In this document: one piece after another, positions 35,359 to 44,529 of the stretch
How the letters are laid out: each line of letters opens with the position of its first letter
Position numbering within the stretch: position 1 is the first letter of the stretch
Assembly (NCBI GenBank): GCA_041395525.1
Contig: JAWLAH010000002.1
Span: 1 to 64,000, forward strand
Source of the DNA: CADEED01 sp020442965
GTDB lineage: Bacteria > Pseudomonadota > Gammaproteobacteria > Steroidobacterales > Steroidobacteraceae
Reading direction: 5' to 3'
DNA length: 64,000 bases
Made by a program: the position numbers and the translations under genes
Notes under the pieces: model-generated
Seen by the model: only the letters and a program-made list of their open reading frames with translations
What the model was told of the DNA's origin: nothing
Database searches by the model: none

Positions 35359-35961
35359 TCATCTGAGGAGGTGTCGCGCCAGCAGCAGCCGCTGCACGGC
35401 TGTTAGTGCGCATAGTACGGCGAAACCATACGCTATCTGCGGAAACCAGTCGGGGCGCAGCACGGCGACGATGAAGATGGCGATCGTCTCAGTGCCTTCC
35501 GCGAGTCCGTGCAGGTAATAAAAGCTCTTGCGCCCCTGCGCTTCGGTGGATAGGCCGCGCTTGGACGCGAGTGCAGCGAATGCGAGAAAGCTGCTGCCGG
35601 ACAACAGAAAGCTCGCGAGCAGCGTTGCAGCGGGAGCGGTGAAGTCTGGCGCTGCGAACGCAAAGCCAAGTGGTATTGCGGCATAGAAAACGTAATCACC
35701 GACGCTGTCGAGATAGCCGCCAAAATCGGTTGGCCCGCGCTGTCTTGCAAGTGCACCGTCTAGTCCATCGAAGATTCGATTGAGAATGATCAGCAGCAGG
35801 GCGAGTCCGTAGCGCTGTGAGCCAATCGCGACACCTGCGAGCGCTCCGATGACGGCACCGACGATCGTTATGGCGTTTGCCGTCAATGGCCCGCCGGCCA
35901 GCAAACCTGCAGTGGCGCGCAGTGGCGGTTCGATGAGCGGGCGCATCCAACGGTCGAGCAT
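35359..35961 (-). CDS. CDP-alcohol phosphatidyltransferase family protein
   Basis: An integral membrane enzyme of 200 residues that transfers a phosphatidyl group from a CDP-linked donor to an alcohol; the specific alcohol cannot be told. The active-site motif is visible at about residues 68-90: DGALAR, then GGYLDSVGD, matching DGx2AR...Gx3Dx3D, but with seven rather than eight residues between AR and G. Six membrane helices are evident. The ATG at 35961 (MLDRWMRPLI) fits the start of the hydrophobic core; codons upstream look non-coding. A 6-bp stem (TGCAGC/GCTGCA, 35961-35976) sits right at the start codon and may restrain translation. Confidence 0.85.
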   Translation of the reverse strand: MLDRWMRPLIEPPLRATAGLLAGGPLTANAITIVGAVIGALAGVAIGSQRYGLALLLIILNRIFDGLDGALARQRGPTDFGGYLDSVGDYVFYAAIPLGFAFAAPDFTAPAATLLASFLLSGSSFLAFAALASKRGLSTEAQGRKSFYYLHGLAEGTETIAIFIVAVLRPDWFPQIAYGFAVLCALTAVQRLLLARHLLR

Positions 35962-36289
35962 GCAGCGAATGCTGCAGGCTCGTCGCCCGACTGTCGAGAC
36001 CAAGTTGGTCTCTGTCCTGTAGTGGCGCCCTGGTGGCATTGGTCCCCTGGTCCGTCCGAGCGCGACGGAGTTGATCGTCTGGTCGTCGCTCGGCACCTAC
36101 GGGACTGGCTTTGCAATCGCGACGGCGAGGCACACTTCGTCAACATTACCGACGGCGTGGCATATTCTCGGTACGGCGCGTGGCGCACGCGCGCGTCTGG
36201 CATCCAGCAGTTAGCAGTGCGGCAGCTTGCAGGTGCGGTGTCATCCGGCTGCAGCCGGCATCACAGATCGCCGGCACCGGGAGGCCACG
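35962..36289. other. 328-bp divergent intergenic region with a perfect palindrome and a weak promoter
   Basis: The longest gene-free gap in the window. Reading towards the esterase gene, TCAACA (36140-36145) and TATTCT (36163-36168) are 17 bp apart, each matching four of six consensus positions. A perfect 14-bp palindrome, CCGGCTGCAGCCGG (36245-36258), lies about 20 bp before the GGGAGG ribosome binding site, in the predicted leader, and is a candidate operator or hairpin. I see no small gene or RNA here. Confidence 0.45.
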
Positions 36290-37858
36290 ATGCGATTTTC
36301 TGACCATCGGACGATTTTTTTGCAGCTGCTGGTTGGTCTGCTGCTAGTTGCCGCGCGCGGCGCGGGTGCGCAACCAGGCGAACCGTGTGCGGAGCTCGCC
36401 CAGCAGGATTTTTCCGACGTCCCCGATGCGCCGGCGCAGATCGTTCGCGCGACCCGCGCGGCCGATGGCGACCAGCACGAGACTTGCCGAGTCCGCGGTT
36501 ACATCGCGCCGCGGATCGAGTTCGAGCTACTGCTGCCGGTGGGCGGCTGGAACGGCAAGTTGTTGCACAAAGGTTGCGGCGGCTTTTGTGGTTCGCTTGC
36601 ACATCTGTCCGCCTGTGAGGGACCGGCCGCTCAGGGGTATGCCTGCATAGTCAGTGACATGGGTCATGCCTCCACGGCGACTGACGCCAAGTGGGGCTAC
36701 AATGATTTGCAAGCAGAGTTCGATTTTTCGTTTCGGGCGACCTACGTCACAACCGTCATTGGGCGCGCGATCACGAGTCGTTACTACCGCAGCGCTATCA
36801 AGCGCGCGTACTTCGACGGCTGCTCGACGGGCGGGCGACAGGCGTTGATGGCCGCGCAACGTTTTCCAGAGCAATTCGACGGGATCATCGTTGGCGCGCC
36901 GGCCGTGAGCGAATCAGGCGGCGGCGTCCCCGGTATCTGGGCCATGCGCACTCTCGCACGCGCGGGTGACCCCGGTCGCTCGGTACTCTCGGCGGCCGAT
37001 GTGCAGCGACTGCACGCGGCCGTACTGGCACGTTGCGACCAGCTCGATGGGCTCGAAGACGGAATTCTCAACGATCCTCGGGATTGCCGGTTCGATCCCG
37101 CTGAACTCAGCTGCGGCGCGGCCGGTCCGAGCAATTGCTGGAACGCTGAGCAAGTCGAGGCCGCTCGAAGGCTCTACGATGGCCCGAGGGATTCGCGCGG
37201 ACGGCGCCTGGCTCCCGGTGGCCTGATGCCGGGTTCCGAGTCGAATTGGGTTCCTGCGTATGTCGCGAAGGACGGTGCACTCGGCTACTTCGGTCCGTTC
37301 ATGGCCGATCTGCTGCGCTACCTATCGTTTGCGGAAGATCCCGGGCCGGCCTTCACGCTCGATCAATTCGATTTCGATCGGGATCCGCAGCGTTTCCTGT
37401 CGCTCGCGCAGTTGTTCTACGCGTCTTACAACCCCAATCTGCGGCGCGCCCGCGATCATGGCACCAAAATCATCCAGTATCATGGCTGGAGCGATCAGTC
37501 GATCTGGCCCGGAATCTCGACCGACTACTATGACCTCGCGACGACGAGCATGGGCGGTCGCAAGGCGACGCAGGAATTCTATCGGCTATTCATGGTGCCC
37601 GGAATGAATCATTGCCGCGGAGGCGTCGGCGCCACCGAGATTGACTATCTCACGGCCCTCGATAGCTGGGTCGAGATGGGTGAGGCGCCGGCGTCGCTCC
37701 TGGGCACCCATCGGGTCGACGGCGTGGTGAAGTTTCAGCGGCCCGTTTTCCCGTATCCGGCGCGGGCGAAATACTTGAGCGGGCGCGATCCAGACGCCGC
37801 GACAAGTTTCGTGATCGAGCCTGGGACCAAAAAGCGGCGCGCAGACCCAAGCGACTGA
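36290..37858 (+). CDS. Tannase/feruloyl esterase family protein, secreted
   Basis: A periplasmic or secreted alpha/beta-hydrolase that cleaves esters of plant phenolic acids (gallate, ferulate or chlorogenate types). The 522-residue protein has a signal peptide ending near ARGAGAQ. The family CS-D-HC catalytic set is present: DGCSTGGRQAL (nucleophile Ser with the adjacent Cys), HGWSDQSI (Asp) and MNHCRGG (His with Cys). The calcium-binding lid segment CDQLDGLEDGILNDPRDC is also clear. GGGAGG lies 5 bp before the ATG at 36290. It is divergent from the phospholipid gene and faces the nucleoside transporter. Substrate preference is unknown. Confidence 0.92.
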   Translation: MRFSDHRTIFLQLLVGLLLVAARGAGAQPGEPCAELAQQDFSDVPDAPAQIVRATRAADGDQHETCRVRGYIAPRIEFELLLPVGGWNGKLLHKGCGGFCGSLAHLSACEGPAAQGYACIVSDMGHASTATDAKWGYNDLQAEFDFSFRATYVTTVIGRAITSRYYRSAIKRAYFDGCSTGGRQALMAAQRFPEQFDGIIVGAPAVSESGGGVPGIWAMRTLARAGDPGRSVLSAADVQRLHAAVLARCDQLDGLEDGILNDPRDCRFDPAELSCGAAGPSNCWNAEQVEAARRLYDGPRDSRGRRLAPGGLMPGSESNWVPAYVAKDGALGYFGPFMADLLRYLSFAEDPGPAFTLDQFDFDRDPQRFLSLAQLFYASYNPNLRRARDHGTKIIQYHGWSDQSIWPGISTDYYDLATTSMGGRKATQEFYRLFMVPGMNHCRGGVGATEIDYLTALDSWVEMGEAPASLLGTHRVDGVVKFQRPVFPYPARAKYLSGRDPDAATSFVIEPGTKKRRADPSD

Positions 37859-37885
37859 GTGGAACGGGCAGTGGCGCGCCGAGTG

Positions 37886-39154
37886 CTACCCGGCGGCGAC
37901 GATGCCGACCACGGCGCCTGTCATCATCGACACCAGGTTGCCCGCTAGCCAGGACTTGAAACCCAGGCTCGCGATCTCACGACGGCGGTCGGGGCATAGC
38001 GTCGTCAAAGTCGATACCAACAATCCGATACTGGCGAGATTGGCAAACCCGCACATCGCGTAAATCGAGATCAACATCGAGCGGGGCGAGAGACTGCCTG
38101 CTGGCAACGCTGCCAGCTCGAGATAGGCGACGTACTCGTTGAGAATCGCCTTGACGCCCATCAGCGATCCCGCAGTAGCGGCTTCCGTCCAGGGGACACC
38201 GAGTAGCCACATTAGCGGTGCAAACAACCAACCGAATAGGCGTTGCACGGTGAGCGGCGCGCCGGCGTAGTCCGGCAGCGCACCCAACATCTGATTGGCG
38301 AGCGCAACCAGCGAGAAAACGACAATGATGACGGCAATGACCGCCAGGAAGAGTTGCAAGCCATCGAGCGTGCCGCGGACCAGTGCGTCCATGGTGCCCT
38401 GGTATCGAAGTTCTGTCCCATCACTCGTGGCACCCGTGCGCGACTCACCAGGCACGAGGATGCGTGCGATCAGGAGAGCAGCTGGTAGTGATATCAAGGA
38501 AGCGGCGAGTATGTGGCCGAAGGAGTTGTCGATCGATCGGGACAACGTCTGAGCATAGAGCACGAGTACGACGCCCGAAACGGTGGACATACCGAGGGTC
38601 ATGACCGCGAACAATTCGTGTCGGCTGATCGTCGCTAGCCAGCCGCGAACGACCAGCGGGGCCTCGACAACGCCAAGAAACAGGTTGGCTCCAGCGTTGA
38701 GCCCGACCACGCCGCTGACACCGAGCGTTTTCCGTAGCGCCCACGACAAGCCGCGCACGATCTGCCGCAGTACGCCCCAGTGCCACAGCAGAGCGGCGAG
38801 TGCGCTCATCGTGATGATCAGTGGCAGGATCTGAAAAGCAATGACTACCGGCCGGGGCGCACCGGGTTTCAGATCGAACGGCAATGGCGCACCGCCAAGG
38901 TAGCCGAACATGTACGACGAGCCCTCGAGCGTCGCGTGTTCGATGGCGATCACGCCCGCATTCATGGCGCGCAACGTCTCCCAAACCGCCGGTACTAACA
39001 AGATAACCACGGCGAGCAGCAGCTGCAATGCGATTGCACCCAGCGTCCAGCGCCACGGCGGCGGTGCGCGGCGATTCTCACTGCATGCAAACGCAAGCCC
39101 GATGAGGGTTATCAGCCCAAGGCAACTCTGCAGGCGCGGCAGCAGATCAGCCAT
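37886..39154 (-). CDS. Concentrative nucleoside transporter (CNT/NupC family)
   Basis: An inner-membrane cation- or proton-coupled nucleoside importer, 422 residues with about ten membrane helices. Family regions include NLFLGVVEAPLVVRGWL (nucleoside/cation site), a gate-like FAVMTLGMSTVSG and the C-terminal MCGFANLASIG. The ATG at 39154 is used; no strong ribosome binding site is seen. It lies 56 bp downstream of the large TonB-dependent receptor on the same strand, which may indicate cotranscription and a joint uptake role. Confidence 0.92.
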   Translation of the reverse strand: MADLLPRLQSCLGLITLIGLAFACSENRRAPPPWRWTLGAIALQLLLAVVILLVPAVWETLRAMNAGVIAIEHATLEGSSYMFGYLGGAPLPFDLKPGAPRPVVIAFQILPLIITMSALAALLWHWGVLRQIVRGLSWALRKTLGVSGVVGLNAGANLFLGVVEAPLVVRGWLATISRHELFAVMTLGMSTVSGVVLVLYAQTLSRSIDNSFGHILAASLISLPAALLIARILVPGESRTGATSDGTELRYQGTMDALVRGTLDGLQLFLAVIAVIIVVFSLVALANQMLGALPDYAGAPLTVQRLFGWLFAPLMWLLGVPWTEAATAGSLMGVKAILNEYVAYLELAALPAGSLSPRSMLISIYAMCGFANLASIGLLVSTLTTLCPDRRREIASLGFKSWLAGNLVSMMTGAVVGIVAAG

Positions 39155-39210
39155 GGTCGCGGCCGGTGGCGTTGCGTGAGTTGGTGCCGCTCTCGGTCAT
39201 GCGCGCGAGC

Positions 39211-42200
39211 TCAAAATTTCCACGCGATGCCCAGTTGAAACTGCCGTGGCGGCCCGGCATTGCGTTGTACGAATGGCGCGCCGCCGCCAAACTGAATCTG
39301 ATTGGACGTGGTGGCAGCGTTGGCGAAGCCGGAGAGATTGTTCCAGTCGAATACATTGAATACGTCGGCTGACAATTCGATCGCCTGTTCGGACACGGGC
39401 CAATCGTAACGTATTCCCAGGTCGATGCTCTTGGACCAGGGCAGACGCCCGGCATTGCGCGCGACACCTGGGTAGCGATCAGAGTTGCCAACGAAGTTCT
39501 CGCCGAATGATTGGCCATCGCCGTTCAGGTCCTGGGTGCCGAATGTCGCAGCGTCGGGTACGTAGTTGATCGGCTGTCCTGACTGAAACAGTCCCGCCAC
39601 GGTCAGCGTGAGACCCTGCACCGGATAGAAGAACGCGACCGCCGAGATCACGTGCTCGCGGTCGTTAGCCGACGGGCCTCGGTCCGCCGCGAAATCGTTC
39701 GAATCGGACGCGCGGAAGTTGATGTCGTCCGTGTCATTCTCGAGCTTGGATAGAGTGTACGCGAAGCGCAAGCCATAGCGATCAGCGCCACGATCCTTGT
39801 TGAGCTGAAGAGTCATCGCCCGGTAGTTGGAGCGGCCGCCGGTATCGGAAATGGTGATCTGGCGTGCACCGCCCGGTGGAATTCCCCCTGTTAGTGTCGC
39901 AGTCGGGCGAGTGGCATCCGCCGCGGTTTGGGTGCGCGCGAGACCGAGTCGTTCAGCCAACGCAAGCCGCGCCGCCGGATCCGTGATTGCCCGCAACTCA
40001 GCGATAGTCGCACTATTGAGTGCAGCAAGATCTGGTACAAAAGGCGCAGGCGCGTTCAAATCGATCAGGCGCACGAGATCGCGCGTGCGGTTGTAGATGA
40101 GGTCGAGCGATCCGCTCAGCGTACCGCTGAACTGATACTGATAGCCGGCAGACAACTGCAGGCTGCGCGGATTGTCATAGCCGTTGGGGTTCAATATGCG
40201 AATTTCATTCGCGATGTTGCTGCCGCGTAGCGCTTGCACGGCTGCGGCGCTCGGACAGCCGGCCACGACAGTGCCGACGCAACGTGGATTGACGGTCAGG
40301 TTGCCATCGAACGTCACGCGTGCGAGATCCGAATCGGCGGGAAGTATGCCACGCGCTAGCAACTCTTGCAGCTGCGACCGTAGGCCCGTCGACGTTGAAT
40401 TGCGTTGCAGCGCATCCGATATCACACTATATAACAACTTGTCGTAGAACAGGCCGGCGCCTGCGCGTACCGCGGATCGTTCGTTCGGGCGCCAATTCAG
40501 CGCGAGCCGGGGAGCGACATTGTCGCGGTCACCGGAAACGTTACCAAGTTGGGTGAGCGAATCATAGTCGTAGCGAAGTCCTGCTGTCAGCGTGAGATCG
40601 GAGCGCAGCCGCCATTCGTCCTCGACGAACAGGGCCGTCAGTGTCTGGCGTTTGCCGAACCCGGCTGGCCGCAGTTCGACAGCGTAGTCTTCGACGCGCG
40701 GATTCAGCGCAAAGATATCGGCGGTACTCAGCTCGAGGCCGAGATTGCTTGCACGTAGCTGGGTCAGCTGTGCCGGAGTCAGACTGACTGAGTAGTTGCC
40801 GGCCGGGTTGCCGCCGCCGCGTAGTGCAAAACCCGCGCTCAGGATATCGACTCCACCGTGCAGGTTGTGCTTGCCGAGATCGATACTAACAGTGTGCTTG
40901 GTTTGCCACGTTCGCTCGGTATCGTCGAACACGAATCCGGGATTGCCAAGAATTGCGATTGGCAGCCCGGTCGCGTCGAGCACTGTCACCTGCGGTCCGG
41001 CCGCGCGTGGCGTGGCGTAGTTCCAGTCGAATCGGCTCCATTGCACGCTGCCCTGGTAGCGCCATCCTGCACCGTCGTAGCTCAGGGTGCTCGCGACGAG
41101 CGACGAGATGCGGTCCTGATCGGAGCCAGCACTCGGGAATTGCACGTTGCCGCCGCCGAGTGCGCCGCCGGGTCGCTCGATCGAGACGCGGCCGTGATTG
41201 GCGCGCACGGTGAGTTGCCAGCTATCGCTGAACCGGTGATCGAGGCGGGCCGATGACAGTAAAAAGGAATTGTTGCCTGTGACGTTCGCCGGTGCCGTGA
41301 GTAAGGGTGAGTTGATCACCTGCACATTGCGGTCGCGAGTCGATTCTACGTCCAGATGGATGAACGTACGGTCGACGCTGATGGGTCCACCGACAGCGAC
41401 TCCCAGCTGCCGTCGTTCGAAACTCTCGCCAACCGCATTGCCCGATAAATCGCGCCCGGCGAACGGCGATTCTGCATCCCACGGCCGTCCGGGTCGTGAC
41501 AGGAGATATGCCTCGCCGCTCCATTGGTTGGTGCCGCCACGCGAGGTGTAGTTGACTACACCGTTGGCGGTGCGGCCAAACTCGGTGGAATAGTTGTTAG
41601 CGAGTACCGTCACGTCACGGACTGCGCCGAGTGGCACCGGGAATTTGGGGCCACCCAGGAAGTTCTCGTTGTTATCGAGCCCGTCGAGCGAATAATTGAC
41701 GAACAAAGCGTTCGCGCCGTTGATGGAAATGACTGGCGCTTCCGGGAAGAAACCCGTGGACGGCACCACATTCGGCAAACGCGCGAGCGCACGGATCACA
41801 TCGCGTCCCTCGATCGGTAGCCCAGCCAGATCGGCTTCGTCGAGCGTCGCTGAGACTTCGGCGTTCACCGTATTGATGCCCGTGACCACACGCCGCGCAA
41901 TCACCTGTACTTCTGTCGGGCGAACGTCCGGATCACCGGTACCCACAACGAGATTGACGGTGCGGACGAAATTCGCGCGTAGCTGCAATGCGCTCGTGCT
42001 GCTCGCCGTTCCGTCAGTCGCCCGCGTCGACACGATCCAGTGACCGGTGGTTGGCAGCCCGTCGAAACGCGCTTGGCCGAAGTCGTCCGTTTGCTTCGTC
42101 AGCGTGACGCCGAGTGCCCGATTGCGTACCTCGATGACCTGCTTGGCGAGCGCCGCGCCGCTGTCAGCGCTCGTGACTGCTACTTGAATCCCCGCCTGCT

Positions 42201-42303
42201 GCGCGAACGCTGCTGGTGCGGCGAGGGTGCACAGAACCGCCAGGGTGGGGCATAGAACGAGGCGGCCGAGGCGATTGTATTGGTGTTGGTAGTCGGCAGG
42301 CAT
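39211..42303 (-). CDS. TonB-dependent receptor, Oar-like, with N-terminal carboxypeptidase-regulatory-like domain
   Basis: An outer-membrane beta-barrel transporter of 1030 residues. The signal peptide ends near APAAFAQ. A carboxypeptidase regulatory-like domain follows (about 20-110), then the plug (LPIEGRDVIRALARLPNVVP, ANNYSTEFGRTANGVVNY) and a barrel of about 22 strands ending in the terminal phenylalanine FQLGIAWKF. I chose ATG 42303 (MPADYQHQYN); ATG 42330 is also possible. Family members import large or complex substrates; the ligand is unknown. Neighbouring nucleoside transporter and tannase genes suggest a nutrient-scavenging locus, as an inference. No FecIR-type regulator is adjacent. 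Confidence 0.88.
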   Translation of the reverse strand: MPADYQHQYNRLGRLVLCPTLAVLCTLAAPAAFAQQAGIQVAVTSADSGAALAKQVIEVRNRALGVTLTKQTDDFGQARFDGLPTTGHWIVSTRATDGTASSTSALQLRANFVRTVNLVVGTGDPDVRPTEVQVIARRVVTGINTVNAEVSATLDEADLAGLPIEGRDVIRALARLPNVVPSTGFFPEAPVISINGANALFVNYSLDGLDNNENFLGGPKFPVPLGAVRDVTVLANNYSTEFGRTANGVVNYTSRGGTNQWSGEAYLLSRPGRPWDAESPFAGRDLSGNAVGESFERRQLGVAVGGPISVDRTFIHLDVESTRDRNVQVINSPLLTAPANVTGNNSFLLSSARLDHRFSDSWQLTVRANHGRVSIERPGGALGGGNVQFPSAGSDQDRISSLVASTLSYDGAGWRYQGSVQWSRFDWNYATPRAAGPQVTVLDATGLPIAILGNPGFVFDDTERTWQTKHTVSIDLGKHNLHGGVDILSAGFALRGGGNPAGNYSVSLTPAQLTQLRASNLGLELSTADIFALNPRVEDYAVELRPAGFGKRQTLTALFVEDEWRLRSDLTLTAGLRYDYDSLTQLGNVSGDRDNVAPRLALNWRPNERSAVRAGAGLFYDKLLYSVISDALQRNSTSTGLRSQLQELLARGILPADSDLARVTFDGNLTVNPRCVGTVVAGCPSAAAVQALRGSNIANEIRILNPNGYDNPRSLQLSAGYQYQFSGTLSGSLDLIYNRTRDLVRLIDLNAPAPFVPDLAALNSATIAELRAITDPAARLALAERLGLARTQTAADATRPTATLTGGIPPGGARQITISDTGGRSNYRAMTLQLNKDRGADRYGLRFAYTLSKLENDTDDINFRASDSNDFAADRGPSANDREHVISAVAFFYPVQGLTLTVAGLFQSGQPINYVPDAATFGTQDLNGDGQSFGENFVGNSDRYPGVARNAGRLPWSKSIDLGIRYDWPVSEQAIELSADVFNVFDWNNLSGFANAATTSNQIQFGGGAPFVQRNAGPPRQFQLGIAWKF

Positions 42304-42393
42304 TGGCGAGTAGACCCTGATCGCCCGCATCTTATTGCAGGCACGCAGCCTGCGCCCACTCAAATCCACCCGGGCGGCGTCACCGCCATCGTA

Positions 42394-44445
42394 TCAGGAT
42401 CGCAGCACAACCTCTTCCGGGCGATTGACGAAATATCCCTGGATAAACTGGACCCCGAGTTGCCACAGTACCGCCATGGTATTGGCATCTTCGACACGTT
42501 CTGCGATCGTCTCGATCTTGTGTTTGGTCGCGAGTGCGACCAGTTCTTTCACCTGCTGTTGCAGCTCGAAATTGCCGGCCAGCGTCTGCATCAGCGCACC
42601 GTCTATCTTGATGAAATCGAGCGGTAACGACTCGAGCAGCTGCTTTGGATTGCGACCGGATCCGAAGCGTTCGAGTGCGACGCGATACCCGGCGCTGCGC
42701 AATTGTGGATACAGCCTCATGAGCGGCTCCGAGTAGCTCTCCGCGATTTCTTCGGTGACTTGAAAGCATATCCGGTTCTGTTGATCGGGCTGCGCTTTGG
42801 TCTGGTTGGCGAGCCAGCTCACGAAGCCATCGTCCAACACTGAATCGCGCGACAGGCGCACGAACAGACAACCCGGCGCGCGCTGTGCGGCGAAGGACAA
42901 TGATGCTCCGATAACCCATCGGTCGATGTTCTTGAGCAGATCATTGCGCGCCGCAGCCGCCATGAATTCGGCCGGCAGCACTTCTTTGCCCTGGTGATCG
43001 AGCATGCGCACCAGGACGTCGAACATCTGCGGATCATCGCCTTGGAGACTCGCGACCGGCTGTTGCACGAGCCGGAAGCGATTCTCCATGAGTGCGGCCT
43101 TGATATGTTTGACCCAGATCTTGTCGTATGCCTGAACGCGCGTGTCGGCGTCGGCGCGATCGGTTTGCGCGACGTTGTTGCCGCCACGTTGCCGGGCGCG
43201 ACGCGCAGCCTCGATAACATCGGCCACGATCGCATCGAGATTGATATCGCTAACGGGTACGGCCGACATACCGATACTGCAAGTGGACGACAGTGAATGC
43301 GCGCCAATGGTGTAGGGTGTCTTGCGCACGCGAGCCAATAACTGCTCGCTCCAAGCCTCCACATCGTGGGCATTGCCGCGTTCGAGGAGCGCCAGTAGTG
43401 CGACGCCGGCGAAGCGTCCGACAATATCCTTGGGCCCTAGTTGTGAGCGCACGCTGACCGCGAAATCGGCCAGGAACTGCTCGCTGGCGATTGCGCCAAT
43501 GTTCTTCTCGATCGTGGCGAATTTGTCGGGTCGAATGATCGCCAGATAGCGGACGCCGGCCGCCGGCGGCGTCCCCATCCGATCGGCGATCGCCTCGAGC
43601 AATGGCCGTCGGTACAAAAGGCCGGTGGTTGGATCGCGGCGCACGGCGTCGGCAAGGTCCGAAGCGAGCTGACGATCATCGCGCTTGCGCGCAGGCACGA
43701 TCATTCGTACACAGGGGTCGCCGTCGAACTCGCCCGGCGAGAGCACCATCTCGAGTTCGATTTGTGATCCGTCGGCGAGCTGCGCCGCAGCGCGCAATGT
43801 GTGATCCGACCAGCGTCCTTGCAGGCAAGCCACGAGAGCGCCCTTCAGCGCCGAGTGCGATGCGAGATCGAATGAATCCATCAGCGGCTGGCCGACGATG
43901 GCGTCGGGGTTTTCGAAACCAAACAACTCCAACCAAGCTTCGTTGGCATCCACGAGGATGCCTTCTTGCACCTGTGCGATGGCATCGGCCGAGCGTTGCA
44001 GGACGGTTTCGAGCTGACGGCGATAGTCGCGCGCGGATTGCACGGTCGATTGCAGAGCACGCTCGAGTCGGAATGCCCGCAGCTCGCGCGCCATGACGGC
44101 TTGGAGGCGGGCCTGGTTGTTGTGTGAGACGACGTCGCGCGCGCCGATTTGCATCCCGGCGAGCATGCTGCTTTCGGTGACCTGCTCCGCGAGATAGATC
44201 AGCGGTACTTGCGCTGCGATTCGATCACGTATGCCGGCCGCGTTCTTGAGTTCCTCCGTGTCGATCTGCGCGCAGACGAGCAATTCCGGGTTGATCTGTG
44301 CCAGCGCGTCGCCCAGATCGCGCACCGCCGGAATCCAAGTGCAATGAACAGCCTCGCCCGCACGGCGCATGATGCTGTTGATTGTCTCTACCGGATCGCG
44401 CGTGGGCGACAAAACGACCAGCGGGACCGCGACAGTATCGGTCAA
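42394..44445 (-). CDS. FimX-like c-di-GMP effector (receiver-like, PAS, degenerate GGDEF, degenerate EAL)
   Basis: A cytoplasmic protein of about 683 residues with the FimX domain order. The N-terminal receiver-like domain (about 5-125) lacks a clear phospho-Asp. A PAS domain follows (about 145-265). The GGDEF signature reads AGVAL (in DIVGRFAGVALLALL) and the EAL motif reads DVL. Other EAL metal and catalytic residues are changed, for example ERFGSGRNP for DDFGTG. It should bind c-di-GMP rather than make or cleave it, as P. aeruginosa FimX does in controlling type IV pili. The TTG at 44445 has GGAG six bases upstream; a longer frame from 44526 is less likely. FimV is encoded at 52345. Confidence 0.83.
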   Translation of the reverse strand: MTDTVAVPLVVLSPTRDPVETINSIMRRAGEAVHCTWIPAVRDLGDALAQINPELLVCAQIDTEELKNAAGIRDRIAAQVPLIYLAEQVTESSMLAGMQIGARDVVSHNNQARLQAVMARELRAFRLERALQSTVQSARDYRRQLETVLQRSADAIAQVQEGILVDANEAWLELFGFENPDAIVGQPLMDSFDLASHSALKGALVACLQGRWSDHTLRAAAQLADGSQIELEMVLSPGEFDGDPCVRMIVPARKRDDRQLASDLADAVRRDPTTGLLYRRPLLEAIADRMGTPPAAGVRYLAIIRPDKFATIEKNIGAIASEQFLADFAVSVRSQLGPKDIVGRFAGVALLALLERGNAHDVEAWSEQLLARVRKTPYTIGAHSLSSTCSIGMSAVPVSDINLDAIVADVIEAARRARQRGGNNVAQTDRADADTRVQAYDKIWVKHIKAALMENRFRLVQQPVASLQGDDPQMFDVLVRMLDHQGKEVLPAEFMAAAARNDLLKNIDRWVIGASLSFAAQRAPGCLFVRLSRDSVLDDGFVSWLANQTKAQPDQQNRICFQVTEEIAESYSEPLMRLYPQLRSAGYRVALERFGSGRNPKQLLESLPLDFIKIDGALMQTLAGNFELQQQVKELVALATKHKIETIAERVEDANTMAVLWQLGVQFIQGYFVNRPEEVVLRS

Positions 44446-44529
44446 GAGAAACTCCAGATCGTGAGCGGCAAGCCCCGCAATTCTAGCATCCGCCGAATGC
44501 GGTCGCGGCGGACGAAGTGCACACAATTG

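Noticed and set aside
36022..36303. 93-codon plus-strand frame in the gap before the esterase gene
   Set aside because: Arg/Trp/His-rich composition without domain features; it overlaps the esterase signal peptide in another frame.
44446..44526. N-terminal extension of the FimX-like protein
   Set aside because: The extra 27 codons have no conserved content, and TTG 44445 has GGAG six bases upstream.
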